Below, one piece after another: positions 8,620-18,322 of a stretch of 64,000 bases of DNA. The position numbers were made by a program, and so were the translations under genes. The notes under the pieces were generated by a model that was not told where the DNA came from, did not search any database, and saw only the letters and a program-made list of their open reading frames with translations. Positions within the stretch are counted from its first letter, which is position 1, and every line of letters begins with the position of its first letter. Source of the stretch: Actinomadura sp. J1-007 (lineage in GTDB: Bacteria > Actinomycetota > Actinomycetes > Streptosporangiales > Streptosporangiaceae); the NCBI RefSeq assembly GCF_009793335.1, contig NZ_WING01000002.1, positions 1,488,001 through 1,552,000 of the forward strand. Reading direction: 5' to 3'.

Positions 8620-9536
8620 CCGACTCCACGGCGGTCTCCGAGGGGACCGAGGCGGGCGCGCCGCGCCCGCCGCTCAAGGTGGTGCGGGTCTCGGTGCCCG
8701 AGCGCAGCGTCCGGCACGACCTGCGCGCGGTGAAGATCGTCCTGCACCGGGAGCTGATCCGGTTCTGGCGCGACAAGCTGCGGATGGTGTCGGGCCTGAT
8801 CCAGCCGGTGCTGTGGCTGCTGGTCATGGGGACGGGCCTGTCCAACCTGATGACCAGCGGCGGCGGCAGCGGCCCCGGCGGCGAGGTGGACCTGAAGACG
8901 TTCATCTTCCCGGGCGTGTGCGCGATGTCGGTGATGTTCACCGCGATGTTCTCCGCCGGGTCGATCGTGTGGGACCGCGAGTTCGGGTTCCTGCGCGAGA
9001 TGCTCGTCGCGCCGGTCAGCCGCAGCGCGATCGTCGTCGGCAAGTGCTTCGGCGGCGCGCTCGTCGCGACCCTCCAGGGCGCGGTGATCGTGCTGCTGGC
9101 CGGGCTCGCCGGCGTGCCGTACGACCCGGTGCTGCTGCTGGAGCTGCTCGGGCTGATGTTCGTCGGGGCGTTCGCGCTGACCGGGTTCGGCGTGATGATG
9201 GCCGCGCGGATCAAGAGCATGCAGTCGTTCTTCGGCCTGATGCAGATGGCCATGATGCCGATGATGTTCCTGTCGGGCGCGCTGTACCCGCTGAACGGGC
9301 TGCCGACGTGGCTGACGGTGCTGACCCGGTTCAACCCGCTGACCTACGCGGTCGACCCGCTGCGGCAGGCGGTGTTCTCCCACCTGGACGTGTCGCCCGC
9401 GCTGGAGCGCACGTTCAACCCCGGCGTCTCCTGGGGCGACTGGATCGTCCCGGTATGGCTGGAGGTCGTCATCGTGTTCGCCATGGGCGTCGGGCTGATG
9501 GGCGTGGCGATCCTGGAGTTCCGCCGGGCCGACTGA
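8616..9536 (+). CDS. DrrB-like ABC-2 type transporter permease
   Basis: 306 residues with a cytoplasmic N-terminus of about 60 residues and six predicted membrane segments (starting near GLIQPVLWLLVMGTG). The ABC-2 signature region reads PMMFLSGALYPLNGLP then NPLTYAVDPLRQ, typical of DrrB. It forms the membrane part of the exporter with the preceding ATPase, to which it is coupled by a 4-nt overlap. The substrate is unknown; the MarR regulator suggests a xenobiotic or endogenous aromatic compound. Confidence 0.9.
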   Translation: MTDSTAVSEGTEAGAPRPPLKVVRVSVPERSVRHDLRAVKIVLHRELIRFWRDKLRMVSGLIQPVLWLLVMGTGLSNLMTSGGGSGPGGEVDLKTFIFPGVCAMSVMFTAMFSAGSIVWDREFGFLREMLVAPVSRSAIVVGKCFGGALVATLQGAVIVLLAGLAGVPYDPVLLLELLGLMFVGAFALTGFGVMMAARIKSMQSFFGLMQMAMMPMMFLSGALYPLNGLPTWLTVLTRFNPLTYAVDPLRQAVFSHLDVSPALERTFNPGVSWGDWIVPVWLEVVIVFAMGVGLMGVAILEFRRAD

Positions 9537-9593
9537 CCCCGAACGGCCCCGCGCCGCGCGCGCCTGCCGGATACTGACCGGGCCCGGAAAGGG

Positions 9594-9607
9594 CGAGTCA
9601 TAACTCG
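9594..9607. promoter_or_regulatory. Short inverted repeat before the phytase-like gene
   Basis: CGAGT (9594-9598) and ACTCG (9603-9607) flank CATA, 23 nt upstream of GTG 9631. It could be an operator half-site pair or a leader hairpin. No PHO-box direct repeats were seen here. Confidence 0.3.
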
Positions 9608-9630
9608 GTCAAAAAGGTGGGAACGGACAC

Positions 9631-10872
9631 GTGACAGCGCACAGGGGCATAGGGCGCAGGACGGCGGCGGTCACCGCGGGCCTCGCGGCGGTGGCCGCCA
9701 TGGGACTCGCGGACGGCCGCACGCCAGGGGCATCGGCCTCCACACGGGCCTCCACACGGGCCTCCGCGGCCGCCGCCGGGCAGGCGGCTCCCGGCACGGC
9801 CCCGGCCGCCGCGCCGGCCGGGACCAGGATCACGCGGTTCCTCGGGGAACGGCGGCTCCCGCACAAGATGGCGTACAAGGGCACGACGGTCGGCGGACTG
9901 TCGGGAATCGACCGCGATCCGCGCACCGGCGACTGGTACCTGGTCTCCGACGACCGCGCCCGCTACGGCCCCGCCCGCTTCTACACCGGGCGCCTCGACA
10001 TCGACCCCGCGACCGGCGCGTTCCGCGACGCCAGGATCACCGGGGTCACCACGTTCCTGACGCCGGACGGCAGGCCGTACCCCGGGTTCGGCAAGCCCGG
10101 CGACGCCGACCCGGAGACGATCCGCCGCGACCCGCGGAGCGGACGGCTGCTGTGGGGCAGCGAGGGCGACCGCCCCGACGCCGCCCACCCGGACGTCCCG
10201 CCGTCGCCGATCTTCCTGCGCTGGACGGCGCGCGACGGCGCGTACCGGGGCGGCCTCCGGATCCCGCGCAACCTGCGGCTCACCGGCGCCGAACGCGGCC
10301 CGCGCCGCAACTTCGGCTTCGAGGGCCTGGCGTTCACCCCGCACCGCATCGCCGCGATGGTCGAGGGCCCCCGCTACGAGGACGGCGCGCCGCCGACCGC
10401 CGAACGGGGCGCGCCCGCCCGCCTCACCCTGTGGGACCGGGCCGGACGCGTCCGCGCCCAGTACGCCTACCCGGTCGGGCGGCTCCCGGCCGAGCCCGTC
10501 CCGCCGTCCGGCGCGACCGACAGCGGCGTCTCGGAGATCCTCGCCCTGGACGACCACCGGTTCCTGGCGCTGGAGCGCTCGTGGCTGGAGGGCGTGGGCT
10601 ACCGCACCGGGCTGTACGAGTTCGACGTGCGCGGCGCCACCGACGTGCTGCGCCGCGACCGCCTGGCGGGCGGCGCCCCGTACCGTCCGGCCGCCAAGCG
10701 CCTGGTCGCCGACCTCGGCCACTACGGCGCCCCGCCCGCGCAGAACCTGGAGAGCCTGGCGTTCGGGCCGCGCCTGAGGTCGGGCGAGTGCACCCTGGTG
10801 ATCGGGTCGGACGACAACTTCGACGCGGGCGAGGCCACGCAGTTCCTCGCGTTCGCCGCCAGGGGCTGCTGA
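9631..10872 (+). CDS. Secreted esterase-like phytase-family protein
   Basis: 413 residues from GTG 9631, with AAGGTGGG upstream. A signal peptide (RRTAAVTAGLAAVAAMGLADG) is followed by an Ala/Ser/Thr linker to about residue 65. The body is a beta-propeller-like phytase-like domain: GGLSGIDRDPRTGDWYLVSDD, GFEGLAFTP and DSGVSEILALDDHRFLALER are characteristic, and it ends VIGSDDNFDAGEATQFLAF. Such proteins are described as esterase-like activity of phytase family; substrates are poorly known. Probably exported. Confidence 0.85.
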   Translation: MTAHRGIGRRTAAVTAGLAAVAAMGLADGRTPGASASTRASTRASAAAAGQAAPGTAPAAAPAGTRITRFLGERRLPHKMAYKGTTVGGLSGIDRDPRTGDWYLVSDDRARYGPARFYTGRLDIDPATGAFRDARITGVTTFLTPDGRPYPGFGKPGDADPETIRRDPRSGRLLWGSEGDRPDAAHPDVPPSPIFLRWTARDGAYRGGLRIPRNLRLTGAERGPRRNFGFEGLAFTPHRIAAMVEGPRYEDGAPPTAERGAPARLTLWDRAGRVRAQYAYPVGRLPAEPVPPSGATDSGVSEILALDDHRFLALERSWLEGVGYRTGLYEFDVRGATDVLRRDRLAGGAPYRPAAKRLVADLGHYGAPPAQNLESLAFGPRLRSGECTLVIGSDDNFDAGEATQFLAFAARGC

Positions 10873-10916
10873 GCCCACGCCGCGTAAGGGGCGGCGCGGA
10901 CTCGGGGTCCGGGACG

Positions 10917-12553
10917 TCAGCGGCCGAAGGCCATCAGGACCGATCCCTTGTCGTTCGGGTAGGGCGTGAAGAAGTTGCCCGTCTGCACGTAGACCATCCC
11001 GTGCGCGACGACCGCGCCGCCCCCGCCGGACGTGGCGCCGCCGCGCCCGGTGCCGCCGTTGACGGTCGGCACGTCGGTGATCGTGTCGTAGGTCCACAGC
11101 ACCCGCCCGTCGCGGGCGGAGTAGGCGCGGACCTTGCCGTCCATGCTGCCCTCCCACACCAGGCCCGGCGTCGTGGTCACCGCCGGCGGGTGGCCGAGGC
11201 GGCACAGCCGCGGGTACTGGGCCGCCCCGCCGGTGGTGCAGCCGTCGGCGGGGTTCGGCGTCTTCCAGATGACGTGCCCGTTCGCGGGGTCGAGCGCGAA
11301 CAGCGTCCCGGGGTTCGCCATGTAGGTCGCCACGTACAGGCGGTGCCCGTCGTAGCTCGCGCCCCACTGGATGCCGCTGAGCCCGCCGCCCGGCATCGGG
11401 TCCGAGAGCTGCCGCTGCCAGACGATCTTGCCGGTGCGGGCGTCCAGCACGTGGTACACCCCGACCTTCTGCCCGATCCCGACCAGCCGCCGCCCGCCCG
11501 CCGAGAACAGCGCGGGCGCCGCGCCGAGGTCGAAGTCCAGCGCGGTGCCCTCGGGCAGGTTCGGGCAGTACTTCTGGTCCTCGGGCGACGGGCTGCTGCA
11601 CTCGCTGCGCCAGGTGTCGACGTCGGTCATCCGGCGCGTCCAGCGCGGACGGCCCGAGCGGGCGTCCAGCGCCAGCACCGAGTCGAAGTGGCCGCCGCTG
11701 CCGCTGTAGTTCTGCCCGGTGCCGACGTACAGGGTCCCGCTCGCCGGGTCGATCGCCGGGGTGCTCCACACCCCGCGCCGGACGGGACGTAGCGCGGCAC
11801 GCCGTTCGGCCAGGTGCCGTCCTGGCGCGGCTCGGGAACGGTGTGGAACCGCCAGACCGGCTTGCCGGTGGCGGCGTCGAGCGCGTCGACGTGGCCGCGG
11901 AACGTGCAGCACGCGTGGTCCTTGCCGAGCAGGTTCTCGCCGCTGGACACCCCGACGTACACCCGCCCGCGGTACACGGTGGGGGAGCTGGTGACGATCG
12001 CGCTGACGGTCGTGTCGAGCCGCTGCGACCACGCGAGCGCCCCGGTCCGCTGGTCGACCGCGAACAGGTAGCCGCGCGAGTCGCCGAAGTACACCTTGCC
12101 GCCCGCCACCGCCGGGCCGTCCTGCACCTGCGCGCGGCCCGTGCCGACGGTGGACAGGTCGAACGACCACTTGGCCGCGCCGGTGCGCGCGTCGCGGGCG
12201 TGGAACAGCCCGTCCGGCGCGCCGAAGTAGACGGTGTCGCCGATGACCGCGGGCTGGCTGCGCGGCGTCCCGGCGTTCCTCGGGTAGCCGAACGCCCACT
12301 TCAGCTTGAGGCCGCCCACGTTCGCGGGGGTGATGTCCCGCTCCGCGCCGTTGTGCCGGGATCCGAGCGGATCCTTCTGCCAGGACGGCCAGTCGCCGTT
12401 CCGCCCGGCCGCGCCAGGCCCGGCGTCACCGTGCGCGGCGGTCCGTTGCGCGGGCGCGCCCGTGGTGGCCAGCGCGGGGGACGCGACGGCCAGGACCGCG
12501 GCGGCCAGGACCGCGCCCGTCCGCAGCGGGCGGGCTCGTCTGATCGGGAGCAT
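10917..12553 (-). CDS. Secreted PQQ-type beta-propeller dehydrogenase-like protein (frameshifted)
   Basis: Starts at ATG 12553 with AAGGAG upstream. A signal peptide (AAAVLAVASPALA) leads into a multi-blade propeller of repeats such as VYFGAPDGLFHARDARTG, LFAVDQRTGALAW and LYVATYMANPGTLFALD. A vicinal Cys pair (HACCTF) is present, as in quinoprotein alcohol and polyvinyl-alcohol dehydrogenases. The frame breaks near 11780; one extra G in the GGGG run gives GAGVWSTPAID. Repaired, it is about 545 residues. It may oxidise secondary alcohols outside the cell with PQQ; an enzyme role is inferred. It lies 11 nt after the LytTR gene, in one transcription unit with the esterase. Confidence 0.82.
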
Positions 12554-12564
12554 CGTCGTTCTCC

Positions 12565-13005
12565 TTAGCCTCGCCGGTTGTCTCGGCGGCCGTCCTGCCG
12601 GCCGTCCGGCCGGGCGGCGCGGGCCGTCCGGGCGCGGAGCAGCCGGTCGCGCAGCGCGCCGGTGTTGCGCCTGCTGACCGTCAGCCGCGCGCCGCCGACC
12701 CGCAGCGTGCAGCGGCCCGCCTCGACGGCCAGTTCCTCGACGTGCGCGAGCGCGACCAGGTGCGACCGGTGGATCCGCACGAACCCCGCGTCCCGCCACG
12801 CCTCCTCCAGCGCCGCGAGCGAGATCCGCACGAGGTGGCTGCCCGACGGCGTGTGGAGCCGCGCGTAGTCGCCGTGCGCCTCGGCGTAGCGGACCTCGTC
12901 GCGCCGGACGAACCGGGTGACGCCGCCGACCCGCGCCGGAAGCACCTCGTACGGGTCGTGGCGGCGCGGCTCGACGCGGACGAACGCGACCACGATGGAT
13001 TGCAT
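12565..13005 (-). CDS. Orphan LytTR-domain DNA-binding protein
   Basis: About 146 residues from the chosen ATG 13005; an alternative in-frame ATG lies at 13056. Almost the whole protein is a LytTR domain: FVRRDEVRYAEAHGDYARLHT, LEEAWRDAGFVRIHRSHLVAL and LTVSRRNTGALRDRLLRAR are diagnostic. There is no receiver domain, so it is not a standard response regulator; the first 30 residues (MQSIVVAFVRVEP) are short and unassigned. It sits between a secreted esterase and a secreted propeller protein in the same direction, so it may regulate their expression. Confidence 0.8.
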   Translation of the reverse strand: MQSIVVAFVRVEPRRHDPYEVLPARVGGVTRFVRRDEVRYAEAHGDYARLHTPSGSHLVRISLAALEEAWRDAGFVRIHRSHLVALAHVEELAVEAGRCTLRVGGARLTVSRRNTGALRDRLLRARTARAARPDGRQDGRRDNRRG

Positions 13006-13144
13006 GGCCTCATGGAAACCGGGGGGCACAGGGCCTTCAAGGGACCATTGGGACATCTGGCAGGCTCGGCCAGCCGCCCGGCAGCCGAGGCCAACCGACC
13101 GCCGGCGCCGGCGGGTCGCGGCCGGCGCCGGCGATCGGCGGCGG

Positions 13145-14792
13145 TCACCGGGTGAACGGGGCGTGCTCGTTCCAGAACCCGCAGTGGTGCTGGCGCGAGA
13201 TCTCCCGGGTGAGCTGGCTGTCACCGGCGGGGACGAGCGACATCACGTCCGGGGCCGAACGGGTGAACCGCGGCCAGTACGGCGTGCCGTCCACGGTCGG
13301 GTCGCCGGTGCGGGCGAACCCCGTCCACTGGGCGGTGAGCTGGACCCCGAACGACCTCTGGTTGGGCGTCAGCTCGGGCCCGCCCGGGAACGGCGACAGG
13401 AACGGGCTCTCGCTGACGTGGTACGAGCCGTTCGGCTTCGTCGGGTCGAGGAAGAACATCGGCGGGGCGTCGGCGTTGTCGGTCTGGTAGGCGAACAGCG
13501 GAACGCCGCGCGCCGCGAGCCGCTGGTCGTTCAGCAGCGCCGGGCAGACCGAGTTGGAGTCGGCCACGATCGTCCGGTAGGCGATGAACGGCGACGGGTC
13601 GGGGAACCGGGCGAGCGGGTAGCGGGCGAACACCTCGGCCGCGAGCGGCCCGTACTGCTCGCGCACCAGCGCCTGGTACTCCGCGACCGTGTTCGCGGGC
13701 CTGAGCTGCACCTCGTCGCGGTCGACGCCGTGCATGAGGGTGACCTTGTTGACCTTCCCCTTCACGAACGCCTCGCCGGGCGCGAGGGTCAGCACCTCGC
13801 CGTCCACGATCGGGGCCTGGGTGCCCGGTCGGCGCCGATCCCGTTCCCGGCCTGCTCCAGGAGCCGCTGCGCCGGCACCGCGCGCAGGCAGGCCGCCGCG
13901 TCGGGGGCGTCGCCGCAGCCGACGGCGGCCGCGAAGCGCGCGCCGGCCGCCTCGGCCTCGACCGCCTCGGGCAGGTCGGCCTTGCAGTCCTGCGGCTGCC
14001 ACTGGGTGTCCGCGCCGCGCAGCGAGTTGTACTCGCCGCTCTGCGCGATGCCCTTGCGGAACAGGCCCTTGGCGGTGGGGGAGACGCTGTTGGCGCACAC
14101 GCTCGACCCGCCCGCGGACGCGCCGTAGATCGTCACGTTGCCGGGGTCGCCGCCGAAGGCCGCGATGTTGCGCCGGACCCACCGCAGGGCCGCCTGCTGG
14201 TCGCGCAGCGCGTAGTTGCCGGGGTGCGCGCCGAAGCCGCGGTGGGCGAGGAACCCGAAGATCCCGAGCCGGTACTGGACGCCGACGTGCACCACGCCGC
14301 CGTTCTTGACCAGGTGCGTACCGTCGGACGGCGCGCCGAGGCGGAACCCGCCGCCGTGCAGCTCGACCATCACCGGCAGCCCCTTCCCGCCCGATCCGGC
14401 CGCCGATTCGGGGCCACGACGCTGAGGCGCAGGCAGTCCTCGTTGGTCGAGCCGGGGCCGAGTCCCGGCGGCTGCGGGCAGGGGGCGCCGCGCTCGGTGG
14501 CCTGGAGGGGCTCGGTCCACGGGTCGTGCGGTCGGGGCGGCGCCCAGCGCAGCGCTCCCAGGGGCGGGGCCGCGTACGGGACGCCGAGCCAGGACCGGAC
14601 GCCGCCGCCCGCCGTACCGCAGACCGGGCCCCGGTCCGTCCGCACCTCGGTCCCTTCGGCGCACGCGGGTGCCGCCCGCCCCTCCGCCTGCCGTACGGCG
14701 ACCGCGCCTCCCGCCGGGGCCGACAGCCCGAGGGCCACCGCCACCGCCGCTCCGGTCGCCACTGCCAACGAACGCCATCTTCTGGGCTTCAT
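13145..14792 (-). CDS. Secreted type-B carboxylesterase (two frameshifts)
   Basis: Starts at ATG 14792 with a signal peptide (LAVATGAAVAVALGLSAPAGG). Family features: GVPYAAPPLGALRW, NEDCLRLSVV, the oxyanion-hole HGGGF, the nucleophile elbow GASAGG and the late His-containing HHCGFW. Frame breaks near 14421 and 13827 are each repaired by one extra C, giving VVAPESAAGSGG and GADPGTQAPIVDG. Repaired length is about 549 residues, normal for the alpha/beta-hydrolase family that hydrolyses carboxylic esters. First gene of an esterase-LytTR-propeller run. Confidence 0.87.
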
Positions 14793-14985
14793 CCCGACCG
14801 TCCCCTACCGGACGACAACAGAACCGGCATCCGAACCTAGGCCGGTCCCGCGCCCGCGTGTAGGAGCCCGGCCCCCGGTGCGGGGAGCGGCGGCGCGCGG
14901 ACGCCCGCCGGTGCCGTCCCGTCGCTGAACGGCACCGCCGCCCGCACGTCCCCGGGCCGAGGACGCGCAGGGCCGCTCCGGAACG

Positions 14986-15591
14986 TTACGCGGGGGCGCC
15001 GAGCGGCGGGTGCTCGAGCACGCGCGGCTTGTACTCGACCAGCTGGATGCGGCCGTCGAAGGTCCGGTGCTCGATCATCTCCAGGGCGACGTCCGGGTAG
15101 CCGTCGTAGATGCGTTCCGCGCCCGTGGCCCCGGTGATCACCGGGAAGATCCCGACCCGGAAGCGGTCGACGAGCCCGGCCCGGAGCAGGGACCGGCACA
15201 GGCTGAGGCTGCCGATCGTGCTGAGGAGCCCCGTGCCGCTCTCCTTCATGGCGCGGACGGCCTCGACGGCGCCGTCGCGGACGAGCGTGGAGTTGGCCCA
15301 CGTCAGCGGCTCTTCGAGCGAGGAGGAGAACACCACCTTGGACGCTCGCGTGAGCTCGTCGACGGACGCCTCCTCCTCGGCCCTGAACTCGTCCTGGCCG
15401 TCCGGGGCCTCGCCGGCGGCGAAGCCCGACATCAGGCGGTAGGTGTTCGCTCCCATGAGATAGGTGACCTCGGGCTGCTCACCGAGCCAAGCGAGGTACT
15501 CCGGACCCTCAAGGCCCCAGAACCCGGGCCAGCCCTCTCCCGACGCGTGGCCGTCGAGAGAGGTGATGAAGTCGACGAGAAGCTCTGACAT
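14986..15591 (-). CDS. Dihydrofolate reductase/RibD-C family protein
   Basis: 201 residues from ATG 15591, preceded by GAGGAAGGA. The start SELLVDFITSLDGHAS, then YLMGANTYRLMSGF, SKVVFSSSLEEPLTW, GLLSTIGSLSLCRSLLRAGLVD and FPVITGATG fit the RibD C-terminal reductase superfamily. Relatives are NADPH-dependent reductases of unknown substrate, common as stand-alone genes in actinomycetes. No neighbour points to riboflavin or folate synthesis. Confidence 0.87.
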   Translation of the reverse strand: MSELLVDFITSLDGHASGEGWPGFWGLEGPEYLAWLGEQPEVTYLMGANTYRLMSGFAAGEAPDGQDEFRAEEEASVDELTRASKVVFSSSLEEPLTWANSTLVRDGAVEAVRAMKESGTGLLSTIGSLSLCRSLLRAGLVDRFRVGIFPVITGATGAERIYDGYPDVALEMIEHRTFDGRIQLVEYKPRVLEHPPLGAPA

Positions 15592-15745
15592 GACGGTGTC
15601 CTTCCTCGGGTGCCGTGAGCTTGGACCGGCCGCGTGCCACGAACTCATCGGGTCCGTTCGGACGTTCTCGATGACGGGTCGGCCATGGGCCGGATCGGCG
15701 TCCCGGCCCGGCTCCGGCGGGCCGGGGCTGGCGGGCCGGGGCCGC

Positions 15746-16214
15746 TCAACCCAGCGTGACCTTCTTGGAGGCCGTGGCCTCGATGTCGCCTTCTCCGTCG
15801 CCGTCGTGGTTGTGCAGGCTCACGGTGGCGGTGGCCTTGTCGCCGCGTTTGATGATGGTGTGGTTTGCTGCCGGCCTTGATGTCGACGGTGTGGTTCGCG
15901 CCGTCGCAGGTGGCGTTGGCGGCGGCGCCGTTCGCCTCGCCCCAGCCGAACTTCAGGTCGGCGTCGAGGTTGCCGCCGGTGAAGCCGCTGCATCGGTAGG
16001 TGACGTTCACCAGGGCGCTTTTGGTCTTGCCCTCGGCGCGGGCGCTGTTGATGGTGATGGTGGCCGCGCGGGCCGTCCGCGCCGTCGCGCTCGCCGCCGC
16101 AGGAACGACCGCCGCCGCAGGAACGACCGCCAGAACGGCGAATGCGACGCCAACGGTGGTGAGGGCGGTGGCGTAGGCGCGCGGCCGTATGGGACGGCCC
16201 GATGCGGGGGTCAC
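15746..16214 (-). CDS. Small secreted protein with Ig-like pattern (frameshifted)
   Basis: Starts at GTG 16214, overlapping the upstream stop as GTGA, so translation is coupled. An N-terminal hydrophobic stretch (TTVGVAFAVLAVVPAAAVVPAA) serves as signal peptide. The mature part has two Cys (TYRCSGF, NATCDG) and a beta-rich pattern. The frame breaks near 15867; removing one A from an AAA run gives NHTIIKRGDKATATVSLHNH and ends SKKVTLG. This is one of the few insertion-type breaks. Function unknown. Confidence 0.6.
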
Positions 16215-16507
16215 CGGGGGACCTGGACGCTGCCGCCGAACTCGAAGACGCGGGACTGGCCGGAAGGGACCTGGCCGAGGGTGTCGCCCTGGCAGTTGTC
16301 GCGTTGGAAGACGATGACGGGGGTGTCGGTGCGGTTGCCGACGGACAGCGGCCAGAAGTTGCCGGTGTAGCAGCCCCTGGCGGGGTCGGTGTACCTCTTG
16401 CCGCTGACGGTCAGGACGCCCCGGGCCGCCAGCGCCGGCGTGGTGGTGGTCAGGGTCAGGGCCGCGCTGGTGGCCAGGGCGGCCAGGGTGGTCGTGGTGC
16501 GTCGCAT
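16211..16507 (-). CDS. Small secreted protein with a Cys pair
   Basis: 98 residues. A clear signal peptide (LAALATSAALTLTTTTPALA) is followed by a mature domain of about 70 residues with two Cys (RGCYTGNF, QRDNCQG), probably disulfide-linked. The phrase VGNRTDTPVIVFQRDNCQGD resembles small beta-structured exported proteins of actinomycetes, but I cannot name a family. It is coupled to the next secreted protein by a GTGA overlap, so the two are probably made together. Confidence 0.65.
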   Translation of the reverse strand: MRRTTTTLAALATSAALTLTTTTPALAARGVLTVSGKRYTDPARGCYTGNFWPLSVGNRTDTPVIVFQRDNCQGDTLGQVPSGQSRVFEFGGSVQVPR

Positions 16508-16630
16508 GAGCGTCTCCGTTCCTGGATGGGCTGCCGGAGACCATGAATATCACTGCATGCGATGCGATCGGCACTCTCTGTGGTGGCGTGGTCCTGTTGC
16601 CCGGTCGCCTGGTCGGCCGGTGGCGACAAC

Positions 16631-16668
16631 GCAGAGGCCCGTCCGGGACGTCCCGGACGGGCCTCTGC
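16631..16668 (-). terminator. Terminator hairpin after the sigma factor
   Basis: A perfect 38-nt palindrome with left arm GCAGAGGCCCGTCCGGGA and the mirrored right arm. It lies 47 nt past the sigma-factor stop. There is no T-tract on either side, like many actinobacterial terminators. It may stop transcription from both directions. Confidence 0.75.
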
Positions 16669-16714
16669 GTGTGATGTTCGTCTCCCGCGTGCGCCGCGGC
16701 GGCGGGGCGTCGCG

Positions 16715-18070
16715 CTAGACCGCGAAGTCGAGCAGCGGGCGGGCGTTGCTCGGGTGCCGCAGCTTGGACAGCGACTCCTTCTCCAGCTGGCGGATCCGCT
16801 CGCGCGTCAGGCCGAGGGCCTTGCCGATCTCGTCCAGCGTGCGCGGCGTCCCGTCGTACAGCCCGAACCGCATGGCCATGATCTTGGCCTCGCGGGGGGA
16901 CAGGATGTCCAGCGTGCGGCGGAGCTGGTCGGCCATGAGCTGCCGGTCGACGAGCTCGGACGCCTCGGGGCTGTCGGTGTCCTCGATCAGGTCGCCGATG
17001 CGGGTCTCGCCGTCCTCGCCGATCGTGGAGTCCAGGCTGATCGGCTGGCGGCTGGTGCGCAGCAGCTCGCGGACCTGCTCGGGGCTCTTGTCGAGCTCCA
17101 CCGCGAGCTCCTCGGGGGTCGGCTCGCGGCCGAGCCGCTGGTGCATGTCGCGCTCGACGCGGCTGAGCTTGCTCAGCATCTCCAGCACGTGGACGGGCAG
17201 CCGGATGGTGCGCGCCGAGTCGGCGAAGCCGCGCTGGATGGCCTGGCGGATCCACCACATCGCGTACGTGGAGAACTTGTAGCCCTTGGCGTAGTCGAAC
17301 TTCTCCACCGCGCGGATCAGCCCGAGGTTGCCCTCCTGGACGACGTCCAGCAGCGACAGCCCGCGGTCGGAGTACTTCTTGGCGACCGACACCACGAGCC
17401 GGAGGTTGGCCTCCAGCATGTGGGCCTTGGCGCGGCGGCCGTCGGCGGCGACCCACTCCAGGTCGGCGCGCCGGCGCGGCGTGAGCTTCTCGTTCTCCAG
17501 CTTGTACTCGGCGTACAGCCCGGCCTCGATGCGCTTGGCGAGGTCGACCTCCTGCTCGGCGGTGAGCAGCTGGCGCCGCCCGATCGCCTTGAGGTAGGTG
17601 TGGACCGAGTCGCCCATGGTCGTGGACTGGTCGTCCAGGTCGGCGGCGGTCTCGGTCTCGACCTCGGCGACCTCGAACGCGCCGTCCTCGGGGCCGTCCT
17701 GCGCGTCGCCGTCCGCGGCGGGGGAGCCGTCGGGGGAGGCGTCCTGGTCGGGGGCGGCCTTGACCGCGGTCTTCTTGGCGCCGCGCTTCTTGGCGGGGGC
17801 CTCGGCGTCGGCGGTCGCCTTGCCGCGGGCGCTCTTGGCGGTGGTCTTCTTCTTGCTCTTGGCGTCGTCCTCGCTGGCGAGGCTGATCCCGGCCTCGGAG
17901 AGCTCGCGCAGGATGGAGCGGCCCTGGGCGGGGCTGATCCCGGCCGCGTCGAAGGCCCTGCGCACCTCGTCGAGCGAGAGGTGTCCCTGGGCACGGCCAC
18001 GCTCTAGGAGGTCGCCGAGAGCGGGGCTCGTCGACTCCGTGAGCGGGGTCTCAATGACGGTTCGTGGCAT
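16715..18070 (-). CDS. Principal-type RNA polymerase sigma factor (RpoD/HrdB family)
   Basis: 451 residues. Region 1.1-like N-terminus (about 1-55), a Lys/Ala-rich then acidic linker (65-140), region 1.2 ([25 protein letters not shown]), region 2 ([46 protein letters not shown]), region 3 ([11 protein letters not shown]) and region 4 ([21 protein letters not shown]). Group 1/2 members direct housekeeping promoters with TTGACA/TAnnnT boxes. Region 3 onset [20 protein letters not shown] and the end [11 protein letters not shown] differ from canonical HrdB/SigA, so it may be a second principal-like factor. Start at ATG 18070; a terminator follows. Confidence 0.9.
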   Translation of the reverse strand: MPRTVIETPLTESTSPALGDLLERGRAQGHLSLDEVRRAFDAAGISPAQGRSILRELSEAGISLASEDDAKSKKKTTAKSARGKATADAEAPAKKRGAKKTAVKAAPDQDASPDGSPAADGDAQDGPEDGAFEVAEVETETAADLDDQSTTMGDSVHTYLKAIGRRQLLTAEQEVDLAKRIEAGLYAEYKLENEKLTPRRRADLEWVAADGRRAKAHMLEANLRLVVSVAKKYSDRGLSLLDVVQEGNLGLIRAVEKFDYAKGYKFSTYAMWWIRQAIQRGFADSARTIRLPVHVLEMLSKLSRVERDMHQRLGREPTPEELAVELDKSPEQVRELLRTSRQPISLDSTIGEDGETRIGDLIEDTDSPEASELVDRQLMADQLRRTLDILSPREAKIMAMRFGLYDGTPRTLDEIGKALGLTRERIRQLEKESLSKLRHPSNARPLLDFAV

Positions 18071-18267
18071 GCGGACACCCCTCTCCCTTCCGTGTGGGTG
18101 TGCGGCGCGGAGGCGGGTTCGCTGGTGACGCGCGCAATAGACGGAACGTCGCAGAACGCCCCCGTTGTTCCCGGCGGGCGGGATCGGACGCCTCGCCGCG
18201 CCCTCCGCCGCCGCCTCCCGGGTCCCGCGATCCCTTGCGGGGCAAGGGCGGAGCGTTCCCGGACCCG

Positions 18268-18273
18268 ATTCTA
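18268..18273 (-). promoter_or_regulatory. Possible -10 element for the sigma factor gene
   Basis: In the 252-nt gap between the CDF gene and the sigma gene, the minus strand carries TAGAAT within an AT-richer patch (18265-18290). No good -35 box sits at the right distance. It is the best promoter-like hexamer in the gap, about 195 nt before the start codon. Confidence 0.3.
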
Positions 18274-18322
18274 CCTTACTGTGTAAAGGCGCTGGGCCGG
18301 TGCCTTCACCACCAGCCCTGTT

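Noticed and set aside
16562-18007. 481-codon open frame opposite the sigma factor
   Set aside because: It is the shadow of a well-conserved gene, rich in Gly/Val/Leu/Arg with no domain.
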